Assembly (NCBI RefSeq): GCF_011947265.1
Contig: NZ_JAATHD010000008.1
Coordinates: 1 to 64,000 of the forward strand
Length of the DNA stretch: 64,000 nucleotides
Reading direction: 5' to 3'
DNA from: Paenibacillus sp. HB172176
GTDB taxonomy: Bacteria; Bacillota; Bacilli; Paenibacillales; Paenibacillaceae
Shown here piece after piece: positions 7,710 through 16,788 of the stretch (the first letter of the stretch is position 1; every line of letters begins with the position of its first letter). The translations under genes and the position numbers were made by a program. A model generated the notes under the pieces. The model did not search any database. It was given only the letters and a program-made list of their open reading frames with translations, and was not told where the DNA came from.

Positions 7710-9011
7710 ATGAAACAATTTGATGTGGCAGTCCTTGGTGGAGGGATTGCAGGCTTGGTGGCAGCAATTGAGTTGGCTCGGGCGGGTAAGTCTGTTGTCC
7801 TTATGGAGAAGGCGAGCCAGCTTGGTGGTCGGGCAATATCTGTCAAGAAAAACGGGGCCAGTTTCAATCTTGGCCCTCATGCCATTGTCAAGGGAGGGGC
7901 AGCGGATGAAATCTTTCAAGCTTTAGGGATAAGAATTGAAGGGGGATCTCCCTCGGCAAACCTATCAGTTCTATGGAACAATAAGGTCACCCCTATGCTT
8001 AAATTTATTTTCTCTCAAAACTTGAGCTGGTCAGGTAAAATGGAGTTGTTAAAGTTTTTTGCCAAGTTTGTAAAAATCGATGCCGATTCAGTGCCGGTTA
8101 TCAGTCTGAGGAGTTGGATTGAACAAGAGCTTCACGATCCGATGGTTCGTCATATCGTCTACGCAATGCTCAGGGTAGGATCGTTCACACAAGACCCGGA
8201 TCACCAATTGGCCGGTCCCGTCCTAGGTCATGTAGCTCGCACATCTAGAATCAATAGCATCGTCTATGTACAGGGAGGCTGGCAAACCATCGTTGATCAG
8301 CTTTACGCACAGGCAGATCGGGCAGGCGTCTCCATGATGACAGGAACAAACGTAACCGAAATTGAGCATGATGGGGCTGTTCGTAAAATAAGGTTTGCTG
8401 ACGGCAAGGAGATGGACATCACGCATGTGATTTCCGCCACCCCGCCTGCAGTAACCTCTCGGCTCTTGGGAGATGCGGGATGCAAATCAGTTTTGCGTTG
8501 GAAAGAACAGGCTCGTGTAATCGTGGCGGCTTGTTTGGATCTTTCTTTGAAGCGGCTTCCAGTACCAAATCGATTTGCAGTTTTGGGTGTGGATCAACCC
8601 GTATACTTCAGTAATCAATCGAAATTTACTCGATTAAGCGAAGCTGGCACTCCGGTGGTGAGCATTATTAAATATAATGGCACTGGTGGAACGGATGCAA
8701 AAGCCGACGAACGATTCCTCGAACAGATGATGGACTTGATCCAACCAGGCTGGAAGAAGGAAGTTCTCGCAAGGCAGTATCTCCCCAATATGGTTGTAGC
8801 CCACGACTATATGCACGCAGGCAGGGAAGATCGATTTCCGGGTCCAGCCGTACCTGAAATTGCAGGGCTTTATGTGGCGGGAGAGTGGGCCAGCCACGGA
8901 GAGCTGCTGTCCGATGCTGCGGCGGCAAGCGGAAGACGTGCGGCGCGGTGTGTGTTAAAGGATATGGAGGAGGCGGGCCGCAAGTCTGACAGGGAATCCA
9001 TTGTAGTGTGA
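7710..9011 (+). CDS. FAD-dependent amine oxidase / phytoene desaturase-like oxidoreductase
   Basis: A 433-residue flavoprotein. The N-terminus has the dinucleotide-binding motif VLGGGIAGLVAA (residues 7-18) followed by an acidic residue in LMEKASQLGGRA (residues 31-42), typical of NAD(P)/FAD oxidases related to phytoene desaturase and protoporphyrinogen oxidase. The C-terminus has the second FAD contact, GLYVAGEWASHGELLSDAA (near residues 388-406). A GGAAGG site precedes the ATG. The stop is 18 bp from the sigma factor gene, so the two look cotranscribed. The substrate cannot be told from the sequence. Confidence 0.85.
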   Translation: MKQFDVAVLGGGIAGLVAAIELARAGKSVVLMEKASQLGGRAISVKKNGASFNLGPHAIVKGGAADEIFQALGIRIEGGSPSANLSVLWNNKVTPMLKFIFSQNLSWSGKMELLKFFAKFVKIDADSVPVISLRSWIEQELHDPMVRHIVYAMLRVGSFTQDPDHQLAGPVLGHVARTSRINSIVYVQGGWQTIVDQLYAQADRAGVSMMTGTNVTEIEHDGAVRKIRFADGKEMDITHVISATPPAVTSRLLGDAGCKSVLRWKEQARVIVAACLDLSLKRLPVPNRFAVLGVDQPVYFSNQSKFTRLSEAGTPVVSIIKYNGTGGTDAKADERFLEQMMDLIQPGWKKEVLARQYLPNMVVAHDYMHAGREDRFPGPAVPEIAGLYVAGEWASHGELLSDAAAASGRRAARCVLKDMEEAGRKSDRESIVV

Positions 9012-9029
9012 GTAACAGGAAGAAAGCAG

Positions 9030-9926
9030 GTGTCATTCATCTTGGAAAACATCGAAACAGAACAATTATATTCCGAGTACAAACCACTGTTGTTCTCCCT
9101 TGCTTACCGTATGCTGGGCAGTGTTATGGATGCGGAAGATATTGTCCAGGAAACCTTTTTGACAGTATATAAATCTGGTTTAGACCACATTCAAAATATG
9201 AAAGCATACATGTGCAAAATCGTAACGAACCGCTGTCTCGAACTGCTTCGTTCTACGAGCAAACAGCGGGGAGTCTATATCGGAACCTGGCTTCCTGAAC
9301 CGCTCGTGACAGATGCGAGTGATGAAACGGATCCGATGCAATCCTACTTGCAGAAGGAAGCGATATCGACCGCTTACTTGCTGTTGTTGCAGCAATTATC
9401 TTATGTGGAGCGGGCCGTATTCTTGCTGCGCGAGGCAATGCAATACGATTATGAAGAAATTGCCGACATCGTCGGCAAGAGCAGTGCTAACTGTCGGCAA
9501 ATATTTCATCGAGCTAGACGCAGTCTTAGTGTAAAGCATGATCCGGATCATTTGGAACACTCAGATCGTGAGCAAACCGCCAGCTTGGTAGAGCAATTCA
9601 TGTCTGCTCTTACTTCAGGTGACGCAGCGCAAATCATGAAATGCCTATCGACTGACGCAGTACTCTTCACAGATGGGGGCGGCAAAGTAAAAGTGCTGCC
9701 GCAGCCCCTTCATGGACATCTACGAATTTCCAGCATTATGGCGGTTTATTTCAAAAAATTCCCTTGGAGCTTTACTTACCGTAACACTCTCGTAAATGGC
9801 CTGCCTGGAATCGTCGTATATATAGATGAAAAAAAGTTGACTGTCATTTCATTCAAGGTTCTGGTCGGCAAAATCGTTAATCTCTACATTGTTGCAAATC
9901 CTGATAAATTGACACATGTGCATTAG
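9030..9926 (+). CDS. ECF sigma factor, SigJ-like with C-terminal SnoaL-type domain
   Basis: A 298-residue RNA polymerase sigma factor. Sigma region 2 is at about residues 12-75 (LLFSLAYRMLGSVMDAEDIVQETF). Region 4 is at about 118-165 (LSYVERAVFLLREAMQYDYEEIA). A C-terminal SnoaL/NTF2-like domain follows from about 185, as in the SigJ (ECF41-like) class, where that extension modulates activity in place of an anti-sigma factor. It starts with GTG at 9030 behind AGGAAG. It sits between a flavoprotein and a DoxX-like membrane protein; such sigma factors often control neighbouring oxidoreductase or DoxX genes, so autoregulation of this set is an inference. Confidence 0.88.
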   Translation: MSFILENIETEQLYSEYKPLLFSLAYRMLGSVMDAEDIVQETFLTVYKSGLDHIQNMKAYMCKIVTNRCLELLRSTSKQRGVYIGTWLPEPLVTDASDETDPMQSYLQKEAISTAYLLLLQQLSYVERAVFLLREAMQYDYEEIADIVGKSSANCRQIFHRARRSLSVKHDPDHLEHSDREQTASLVEQFMSALTSGDAAQIMKCLSTDAVLFTDGGGKVKVLPQPLHGHLRISSIMAVYFKKFPWSFTYRNTLVNGLPGIVVYIDEKKLTVISFKVLVGKIVNLYIVANPDKLTHVH

Positions 9927-10004
9927 TGAGCATGAATGCCTTGACACAGAAACAGAAGGTATCATTTATTATACGAATCAAACTTGAAAATGGAGGACAG
10001 CCTT

Positions 10005-10388
10005 ATGAACCTCGCACTGTGGATCGCAACCGGATTGCTCGCCGTAGTCGCTTTGGCCGGCGGTATCATCAAGACATCCATCCCCAAGTGGAAACTGGCC
10101 GAGCAATATGGCGGAGGGTGGGTTAAAAACGTTAGCGTCGGGTTCGTCAAGACGATTGGAGTACTCGAAATTCTGGCTGCGGCAGGCCTGATTCTTCCCG
10201 CCGTAGTCGACACTGCGCCGATCCTAGTTCCAGTGACTGCTGTCTGCTGGATGGTGGTGATGATTGGCGCGATTATCACCCACCTCCGCCTCGGCGAAGG
10301 CAAACTAGTAGCGGTGAACCTGATCTATCTCGCGCTGGCAGCATTCATAGCGTGGGGCCGCTTCGGACCCGAGTCCTTCATCCTCTGA
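10005..10388 (+). CDS. DoxX-like small membrane protein
   Basis: A 127-residue integral membrane protein with four predicted hydrophobic segments: residues 3-20, 46-66, 71-93 and about 100-120. It resembles the DoxX-like family (KWKLAEQYGGGWVKNVSVGFVKTIGVLEILAAAGLI). The ATG at 10005 is chosen over an in-frame upstream ATG because GGAGG lies at 9992-9996. It follows the SigJ-like gene by 78 bp. The biochemical role is unknown; relatives are found beside redox and ECF sigma genes. The following 217 bp, up to the terminator at 10605, show no clear feature. Confidence 0.75.
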   Translation: MNLALWIATGLLAVVALAGGIIKTSIPKWKLAEQYGGGWVKNVSVGFVKTIGVLEILAAAGLILPAVVDTAPILVPVTAVCWMVVMIGAIITHLRLGEGKLVAVNLIYLALAAFIAWGRFGPESFIL

Positions 10389-10604
10389 CCGATCTCAAAG
10401 CAAGATACTCTGTGACGCTCTCAGTCTGCTCTCCGCCGGCACGATGAGAACAGATGAAGACGCCGTCTTGCAATACACTGTCCTTTGCAGAACGGCCTGG
10501 CTTCCTTGTCGATGCATGTATGCAACATCCTTATCAAAATAACCGCATCAGCGTTCATTTTGTTGCACATTCGCAGCATTGCTCCATGCTACTCTTCTAT
10601 GGTC

Positions 10605-10650
10605 AAAAAGCCGCCCCGCAAGCAGCAATATCTGCTCGAAGGGCGGCTTT
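10605..10650 (-). terminator. Intrinsic terminator of the zapA-like gene
   Basis: Minus-strand stem AAGCCGCCC / GGGGCGGCTT enclosing an inner AGCAG/CTGCT hairpin, followed by TTTTTG. It ends transcription of the coiled-coil gene and may also work in the other direction for the DoxX gene. Confidence 0.7.
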
Positions 10651-10685
10651 CGTCCGTAATGGACACTTCATCTTATTCATCTTAT

Positions 10686-13600
10686 TCAACTTTGCTCAAT
10701 AAGCTCGATCCATTCATTGAACTCCGTTTGAAGCTTCGAATATTCGACAGACAGCTTCCGATGCACATCGAGCAAATCCGCATGCTCCTCGGATAAGCGG
10801 GACGAGATTCTTGTCGCTTCGTCGCGCTCATGCTGCAAATTGTTCATTTGCTCTCTCCACTGCGTCTCATCGACCGTTGTCGCCGCAGCTTCTTGCAGCG
10901 CCAGCTCCATCTTCTCGCGAAGACTTGCTTCCAGCTCTTCATGCTCGGCCTGCATTCGGCGATACTGTAGAGCCTCTTCTTCCGCTTCGAGCAATGCATT
11001 CTTCAGCTCTTGCAGCTCGTTCTCCAGCTTCTCCTGCGCTTGTAGCAACTCTTGAAGCTGCCCGACGGCAATTCGTTCGCGGGCAGCCGTCCATTCGAAT
11101 TGCTGCGACAATTCGTATTCTTCATCCTTTTGGGCTTGAAGACGCTTCTCCAACTCCTGCTCCTTCGCATGCCCCTCTTCGAGCTGCGCTTCAAGCTCGG
11201 CAGTTTTCTCCTGCGCCTCTGCCAATTGAGCCGCGAAGCCAGATTCCTTCGCTTCGCTATCATTCAACAAGAATGTCAGCTCGCCTTCCCGCTGCGAGGA
11301 AGCTTCGAGCTTCTCTTGCAGCTCACGTTCCTTCGCTCGCCGCTCATCCAGTTCGCTGACGAGCTCTAGCTCCTTCGACTGGAGCGAATCCAGCCTCTCC
11401 TCCAGCTCTTGCTCCTTGAACCTGTACGAATCCAACTGCTTCACTAATTCCCGCTCACTCGATTGCAGCTCGTCCAACTGCTCCACTAGCTGCCGCTCTC
11501 TCGCCTGAAGTTCATCCAGTTGCTTCACTTGCTCTTGCTCTCGGGCGGTCTGATTCGCCAGTTGCTTCTTCCAAGCTTCTTCTTCAGCAAGCTGCGCTTC
11601 AACCTGCTCGGTCAGCTCCAACTGCGCCATCAATTGCTCCTCTAGCAAATGCTCAAGCTCCAGCACCTTCGACTGTCTGGTCTCAAGCTGCTTCGACAGC
11701 TCTTGCGCGGATGAGCGCTCGGAATCTAGCTCCTTTGAAAGCTCTCGTGCGGATGAACGCTCAGACTCTAGCTCCTTTGAAAGCTCTCGTGCGGATGAAC
11801 GCTCAGACTCTAGCTCCTTGGACAGCTCGCGCAAGGATAAACGCTCGGAATCCAGCTGCTCCGACAAGCTCTTCGAGCTTGCTTGCTCAGCGTCTAGCTG
11901 CTCCAGAAGCTCTTCGGCTGTTGTCCGCTCGGCTTCAAGCTGTCTGGTCAGCTCCTGAGCTCTTGTCTGCTCGGCTTCAAGCCGCTCCAACAGCTCCAGA
12001 GACGTTGCCTGCTCGGAGGCCAGCTTCTCCGATAGCTCCCTGACGTTTGTCCGTTCAGCTTCAAGCTGTCGTTCAAGCTCCTGGCCGCCTTTTTCGAGTC
12101 TGATTCGTTGCTCCTGCCACTCTTTCTCTTGTCCGCGAAGCTTCTCCAGTTCTTCCGTCAATTCGAGCTCTGTCATCAGCCCGTCTTCCACTTGCTTCTC
12201 AAGCTCTTGCTCCTTAGCCCTTTGACTGGAGAGCTGCTCCGTCAGCTCGCGCACCTTCGACCGCAGAGCTTCAAGCTGCTTCGCAAGCTCCTGACCATTT
12301 GACCGCTGAGACTCTAGTTGCCTGACCCGTTCTTCCTCTTCAAGCTTCCGCTGCTCCAGCATCTCCCGCAGCTCGTTCTCCAGGCCGGTTTGAAGCTCCA
12401 GTCTCTGCTCCAGCTCGCTTTCCTTGACCAACTGATGCTCCAGCAGTTCGGATAATTCGCCTTCCTTGACCGTCATGGACGCAAGCTTTTCTTTAAGCTC
12501 CCGTTCATTCGCAGCCAGCAGCTCCAACTGATCCGCATAGCTTTGCTCAGCCCGCTTTGCCGCATCCATCCGGGCTTGAAGCGACTGCAGTCGCGCATTC
12601 AACTCCTCCTGAATCTTCTTATGCTCATGAGCGAGCAGATGCTTGCTCTCCTCCATTGCCGCTTCTTGCTTCTTCAGCTCTTCCGTATGTTCATCATTTA
12701 ACGACTTGACGACAACAGCATGCTCCTCATTCAACTGATTCAGCTCAAAATAATGCTCATCCAGCTTGCCCTTCATCTCCTCGGCATGGGCTGCTCGCAA
12801 TTTCTCCAGCTCTGCCGCATGCTCGGCGGCTTGCTTCTGCATCGACTCCTGATAAGTCGTCTTCCGCCTGTTCAGATCATCAGACAGCTCCTTGGCGAAT
12901 TGCTGCGCCTCCTCCAGCTTCCCGCCATAATCCATATTCTCTTGCTGCAGCTGCGACAATTCATTACGCAACGACTCGTCCTGCTCAAGCGCTTGCAGAA
13001 TCTGTTCATCCGCAGCCGCCAGTCGCAGCTCCATCGCTTCCTTATCGGCCTGCTGCTGATTTCTTGACTCTTCCAGCTGCGACAACAGCTTCGTCCGTTC
13101 CTCCAGCCAGCCGTTCCGGCGTCGTTCGAGATCGGCCCGCCCCGCTTCCTCAAGCTTTTTGAGCTCAGCTTGCCAATACGCTTCCCGCTCTCCGAGCTGA
13201 GATTTGCTCTTCTCCTCAAGCTCCGCCTTCATAGCGGCGAGTTCCTGCTCCTTGGCGCTCGACAGCTCCTCCAACGCTTTCCCGCTCTCCAGCCGCAACG
13301 CTTCAAGCTGCCGCTCCTGCTCCTGCGTAAGATTCGAAATCGCTTGCTCTTTCTCCGTCTTAAGCCGGCTCTCGATTTGTTCCTTCTCCGTGGTTAAGCT
13401 AGCGACCACACGCTCCATCTGCTCGGTTAGTTCGGCAACCTCTTGCTCCTTCTCTCCGATCAGATTGGCAACGGCCTGTTCCCTCTCTTCCACAAGCTCG
13501 GCAACTGCCAGCTCCTTCTCTTCCGTCAACCTCGCCGCGATTTGATTCTTCTCGCGAGTAAGCACATCCGCAATCTGATTTTTCTCCGTGGTCAGCTTCT

Positions 13601-14210
13601 CTACCGCCTGCTTCTTCTCCTCCTGAAGCGCGGCAATGACAGCATCCTTCTCGCTGCCCTGCGCGGCGAGCGCCGCTTCCATCTTGGCCGTGAGACTCTC
13701 CCTGAACCTAGCCAGGTCCTCCTCATGCTTCCGCTTCGAATCGGCCAAGCTTTGCGCGTGGGCAGCGCTCGCCTCGGCAGCGGCCGCTTGCTCCGCCTGC
13801 TTCTGCTCGTCCAATAACGCCAGCAATTCCGCAAGCTCCTTCTCGGATGCCGCCTTCAGCTCCTCCATCCTTTGCCGGGACGCTTGATGATTTTGCTCGA
13901 GCTCGGACTTCAGCTTCTCCGTCCGCTGCTCCTCCTGCTCCAGCTTGCTTTTGATCAGGATGAGCTTCGCTTCTTCCTCGAGCAGTCGCGAATTCTCGCG
14001 CCGCAGCCCGAATACCTCCTCCGTCACCTGCATCGCGCAGAGCACGGCAACCTTATGATAATCCAGCTGTGGATAGCTCTTCGCCAGCTTCTTCATGCTT
14101 TCATCGAGCGAGCTTGCCACTTTCTTCATATATTCTACATTTGAATCGCCTTTTAGCTTGTATTGAACCCCATATATATCAACAGTTACCACAACTTGTT
14201 CAGCGTCCAT
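10686..14210 (-). CDS. zapA: ZapA-headed giant coiled-coil protein
   Basis: A 1174-residue protein. The first 80 or so residues are a ZapA domain (VVTVDIYGVQYKLKGDSNVE, then the DYHKVAVLCAMQVTEEVFGL helix). ZapA binds FtsZ and bundles its protofilaments at midcell, and family members usually have about 85-110 residues. The rest, residues about 80-1174, is uninterrupted E/K/Q/L-rich heptad sequence with no other domain, predicted as one very long coiled coil. Near residues 793-837 it contains 14-residue repeats (ELSKELESERSSAR), encoded by near-identical 42-bp repeats. Placement downstream of pheT matches the usual Firmicute zapA position. It is separated from pheT by a terminator. If straight, the coil would extend well over 100 nm. 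Confidence 0.85.
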   Translation of the reverse strand: MDAEQVVVTVDIYGVQYKLKGDSNVEYMKKVASSLDESMKKLAKSYPQLDYHKVAVLCAMQVTEEVFGLRRENSRLLEEEAKLILIKSKLEQEEQRTEKLKSELEQNHQASRQRMEELKAASEKELAELLALLDEQKQAEQAAAAEASAAHAQSLADSKRKHEEDLARFRESLTAKMEAALAAQGSEKDAVIAALQEEKKQAVEKLTTEKNQIADVLTREKNQIAARLTEEKELAVAELVEEREQAVANLIGEKEQEVAELTEQMERVVASLTTEKEQIESRLKTEKEQAISNLTQEQERQLEALRLESGKALEELSSAKEQELAAMKAELEEKSKSQLGEREAYWQAELKKLEEAGRADLERRRNGWLEERTKLLSQLEESRNQQQADKEAMELRLAAADEQILQALEQDESLRNELSQLQQENMDYGGKLEEAQQFAKELSDDLNRRKTTYQESMQKQAAEHAAELEKLRAAHAEEMKGKLDEHYFELNQLNEEHAVVVKSLNDEHTEELKKQEAAMEESKHLLAHEHKKIQEELNARLQSLQARMDAAKRAEQSYADQLELLAANERELKEKLASMTVKEGELSELLEHQLVKESELEQRLELQTGLENELREMLEQRKLEEEERVRQLESQRSNGQELAKQLEALRSKVRELTEQLSSQRAKEQELEKQVEDGLMTELELTEELEKLRGQEKEWQEQRIRLEKGGQELERQLEAERTNVRELSEKLASEQATSLELLERLEAEQTRAQELTRQLEAERTTAEELLEQLDAEQASSKSLSEQLDSERLSLRELSKELESERSSARELSKELESERSSARELSKELDSERSSAQELSKQLETRQSKVLELEHLLEEQLMAQLELTEQVEAQLAEEEAWKKQLANQTAREQEQVKQLDELQARERQLVEQLDELQSSERELVKQLDSYRFKEQELEERLDSLQSKELELVSELDERRAKERELQEKLEASSQREGELTFLLNDSEAKESGFAAQLAEAQEKTAELEAQLEEGHAKEQELEKRLQAQKDEEYELSQQFEWTAARERIAVGQLQELLQAQEKLENELQELKNALLEAEEEALQYRRMQAEHEELEASLREKMELALQEAAATTVDETQWREQMNNLQHERDEATRISSRLSEEHADLLDVHRKLSVEYSKLQTEFNEWIELIEQS
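11700..11830. repeat. 42-bp tandem repeats inside the coiled-coil gene
   Basis: About three to four 42-bp units encode ELSKELESERSSAR-type 14-mers (two heptads each). Two adjacent units are nearly identical at the nucleotide level, which indicates recent in-frame expansion. Confidence 0.7.
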
Positions 14211-14265
14211 GAAGTGTTATCCTCCCATCGTTTCCATGTCGATTCCTACTTTTTCCCTATAGAAA

Positions 14266-14307
14266 AAGCTGCATCGACGTTCACAAGGAACTAATTCGAT
14301 GCGGCTT
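14266..14307 (-). terminator. Intrinsic terminator after pheT
   Basis: Minus-strand 12-bp stem AAGCCGCATCGA / TCGATGCAGCTT (one mismatch) followed by TTTC. It separates pheT from the zapA-like gene. Confidence 0.65.
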
Positions 14308-14321
14308 AGGAGGTTTCCTGC

Positions 14322-16763
14322 TTATTTGCGCAATTCCGCGCCAAAAGAATGTTCTAATTTTTGCACCACGGCAGCATGCAGCGAAGTGACCTCTTCATCG
14401 GTCAATGTACGCTCCCCATGGCGGTACACGAACGACATCGCAATGCTCTTCTTGCCTGCCTCCATCCGGTCTCCCGTATACACGTCGAATACCTGCAGCG
14501 ATTCGAGAAGCTCACCGGCTGTGCTTCTTGCAGCATCAGTTAAGCTTGCTGCCGCGACCTCGCTGTCCACGACAACCGCCAGATCCCGTTCGATCGCCGG
14601 ATATTTCGGAAGCACGCGGTATTCGATATCGAAATCCGCTGCCTCGTAGCATTCATCCAGCTCGACTTCAATGACATACGTATCTCCGAGATCCGATTCC
14701 AGCTGAAGCGTCGGATGAAGCTGACCGACATAACCGATTACTTTAGGCCCATCGACGCCTCCAATCGATACTGCAGCCGTTCTTCCCGGATGGAAATGCT
14801 CGGGCTGAGCGGGAGCATAGGATATTTTCGAAGTAAGACCCAGCACCGCGAACACATTCTCCAGAATTCCTTTCGCATCGTAAAAATCATACGCCTCAGC
14901 CTTCACATTCCACCCAGCCTCCAGCCTGTTGCCGGTCAGCAGCACCGCGAAGCGATGCTTCTCCTGCGGCAATTGCGTCAAAGTCTCCTCATGCGTATGG
15001 AACACGCTGCCAATCTCGAACAATCCCGCGGAAGGCGACTTCCGATTGCGGTTATAGACAGCCGCTTCGAGCAGCTGCGCGACAAGCGAAGTGCGAAGCA
15101 CGCTGCGGTCCTCGCTCATCGGCATCGCCAGGCGAACAGCCTTCAAGCTGGATGACAGCTCTTTGAACAACGCCGTTCTGGCAGGACTTGTGAAGGAGTA
15201 GCTGATTACCTCATGCAGTCCCCAATCCGTCAGCCGCTTGCGCAGCTCGCGGCGAATCGCCTGCGGCTTCGTGAGCGCGCCGGGAATCACCTCGCCATGA
15301 ATATGCGTCGTAGGGATATTGTCGTAGCCATGCAGACGCGCCACCTCTTCGATCAGATCGACCGCGCGCGTAATATCGCCTCTGCGAGTCGGCACATCGA
15401 CTTGGAACAGATCTTCTCCCGCTACGGAATAGGGAAACTTCAATCTTTCGAAAATCGTCCGGACTTCCACTCTCGACAGCTCCGTGCCCAGATAATCGTT
15501 GATTTTCTGCAGCGATACCGAAACCTGCTTCGCCTCGGGAGCATCGGATTGAACCTCGACGATACCGTCCGTTACCAAGCCTTCAGCCAGCTCCGCAATA
15601 AGAGCGGCTGCGCGATTGAGCGCCGGAATGACGTTCGATGGATCCACTTCCTTCTCGAAGCGGATGCTCGATTCCGAGCGCAGTCCAAGCTGTCTGGAAG
15701 TTTTGCGAACCGTTCCCCCGTCAAAGCGAGCCGATTCCAGCAAAATATTCACCGTACCCGCCGTCACCTCCGTGCTCGCTCCGCCCATCACGCCGGCCAG
15801 CGCGATCGGCTCGCTGCCGTCGGTAATGACGAGCATATGCGGCTCGAGGCGACGCTCCTGATCGTCAAGCGTCATCATCGTTTCGCCGTCCTTCGCCATG
15901 CGAACGGCGATTTTGCCGCTGCCGACCCGGTCGGCGTCGAACGCATGAAGCGGCTGTCCGAATTCCAGCATCACGAAATTCGTTACATCGACCACATTGT
16001 TAATCGGTCTGATGCCCGCCGCCATCAATCGATTCTGCAGCCATTGCGGCGAAGGGCCGATCTTCACGTCTTTAATATAGCGCGCCGAATAATGCGGACA
16101 GGCTTCCTTCGCTTCCACCTCGACGGCGACCAAATCAGCCGTTTTTACCGATGCTCCGTTTACGTCCAGATCCGGCAGCTTCACCTCGCGGCCGGTCAAC
16201 GCGCCTATCTCGTAGGCAACGCCGAGCATACTCAGGCAGTCGGAACGATTCGGCGTCAAATCCAGCTCAAGCACCTCATCGTTAATAGCAAGCACATCGC
16301 CGATTGGCGTGCCGATCTTCGTCGATGATGGCAACACCAGAATGCCTTCCTGCTGCTCCTTCGACAGCAGCTTGTCGTTCAAGCCAAGCTCCTTCGCCGA
16401 GCAGATCATGCCTTGCGACTCCACGCCGCGCAGCTTCGCGCGCTTAATCTTGAAGTCGCCGGGCAATACCGCGCCGATCACCGCAACAGGGACAAGCTGT
16501 CCCGCATCGACGTTCTTCGCGCCGCATACGATTTGCAGCTCCTCGCCCGTGCCGACATCGACCTTGCATACGTTCAGCTTATCCGCGTCGGGATGCTTCT
16601 CCTTCGATACGACATGACCAACGACGACGCCAGTCACACCCTTGTTCCTAGACTCCACGCCGTCGATTTCGATGCCGCCGCGCGTCATTTTCTCAGCGAG
16701 CTCTTCGCCTGTCAATCCGTTCAAATCGATATATTCGTTCAACCATGCATAGGATACCTTCAT
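14322..16763 (-). CDS. pheT: Phenylalanyl-tRNA synthetase beta subunit
   Basis: The 813-residue beta chain of the alpha2-beta2 PheRS. Domains in order are the tRNA-binding EMAP-like domain near residues 40-150, B3/B4 editing domain about 210-385 (APHYSARYIKDVKIG), B5 about 405-480, catalytic-like core about 490-690, and a C-terminal FDX-ACB anticodon domain about 718-812 (YPAIERDLAVVVD). The length fits the family. It lies 25 bp downstream of pheS and shares its T-box and promoter. Confidence 0.96.
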   Translation of the reverse strand: MKVSYAWLNEYIDLNGLTGEELAEKMTRGGIEIDGVESRNKGVTGVVVGHVVSKEKHPDADKLNVCKVDVGTGEELQIVCGAKNVDAGQLVPVAVIGAVLPGDFKIKRAKLRGVESQGMICSAKELGLNDKLLSKEQQEGILVLPSSTKIGTPIGDVLAINDEVLELDLTPNRSDCLSMLGVAYEIGALTGREVKLPDLDVNGASVKTADLVAVEVEAKEACPHYSARYIKDVKIGPSPQWLQNRLMAAGIRPINNVVDVTNFVMLEFGQPLHAFDADRVGSGKIAVRMAKDGETMMTLDDQERRLEPHMLVITDGSEPIALAGVMGGASTEVTAGTVNILLESARFDGGTVRKTSRQLGLRSESSIRFEKEVDPSNVIPALNRAAALIAELAEGLVTDGIVEVQSDAPEAKQVSVSLQKINDYLGTELSRVEVRTIFERLKFPYSVAGEDLFQVDVPTRRGDITRAVDLIEEVARLHGYDNIPTTHIHGEVIPGALTKPQAIRRELRKRLTDWGLHEVISYSFTSPARTALFKELSSSLKAVRLAMPMSEDRSVLRTSLVAQLLEAAVYNRNRKSPSAGLFEIGSVFHTHEETLTQLPQEKHRFAVLLTGNRLEAGWNVKAEAYDFYDAKGILENVFAVLGLTSKISYAPAQPEHFHPGRTAAVSIGGVDGPKVIGYVGQLHPTLQLESDLGDTYVIEVELDECYEAADFDIEYRVLPKYPAIERDLAVVVDSEVAAASLTDAARSTAGELLESLQVFDVYTGDRMEAGKKSIAMSFVYRHGERTLTDEEVTSLHAAVVQKLEHSFGAELRK

Positions 16764-16788
16764 CTCACATCTTCCCTTCTCTCTTGAA

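Noticed and set aside
10454-10796. Plus-strand frames of 82 and 103 codons after the DoxX gene
   Set aside because: They cross the terminator and run antisense into the zapA-like gene without ribosome sites.
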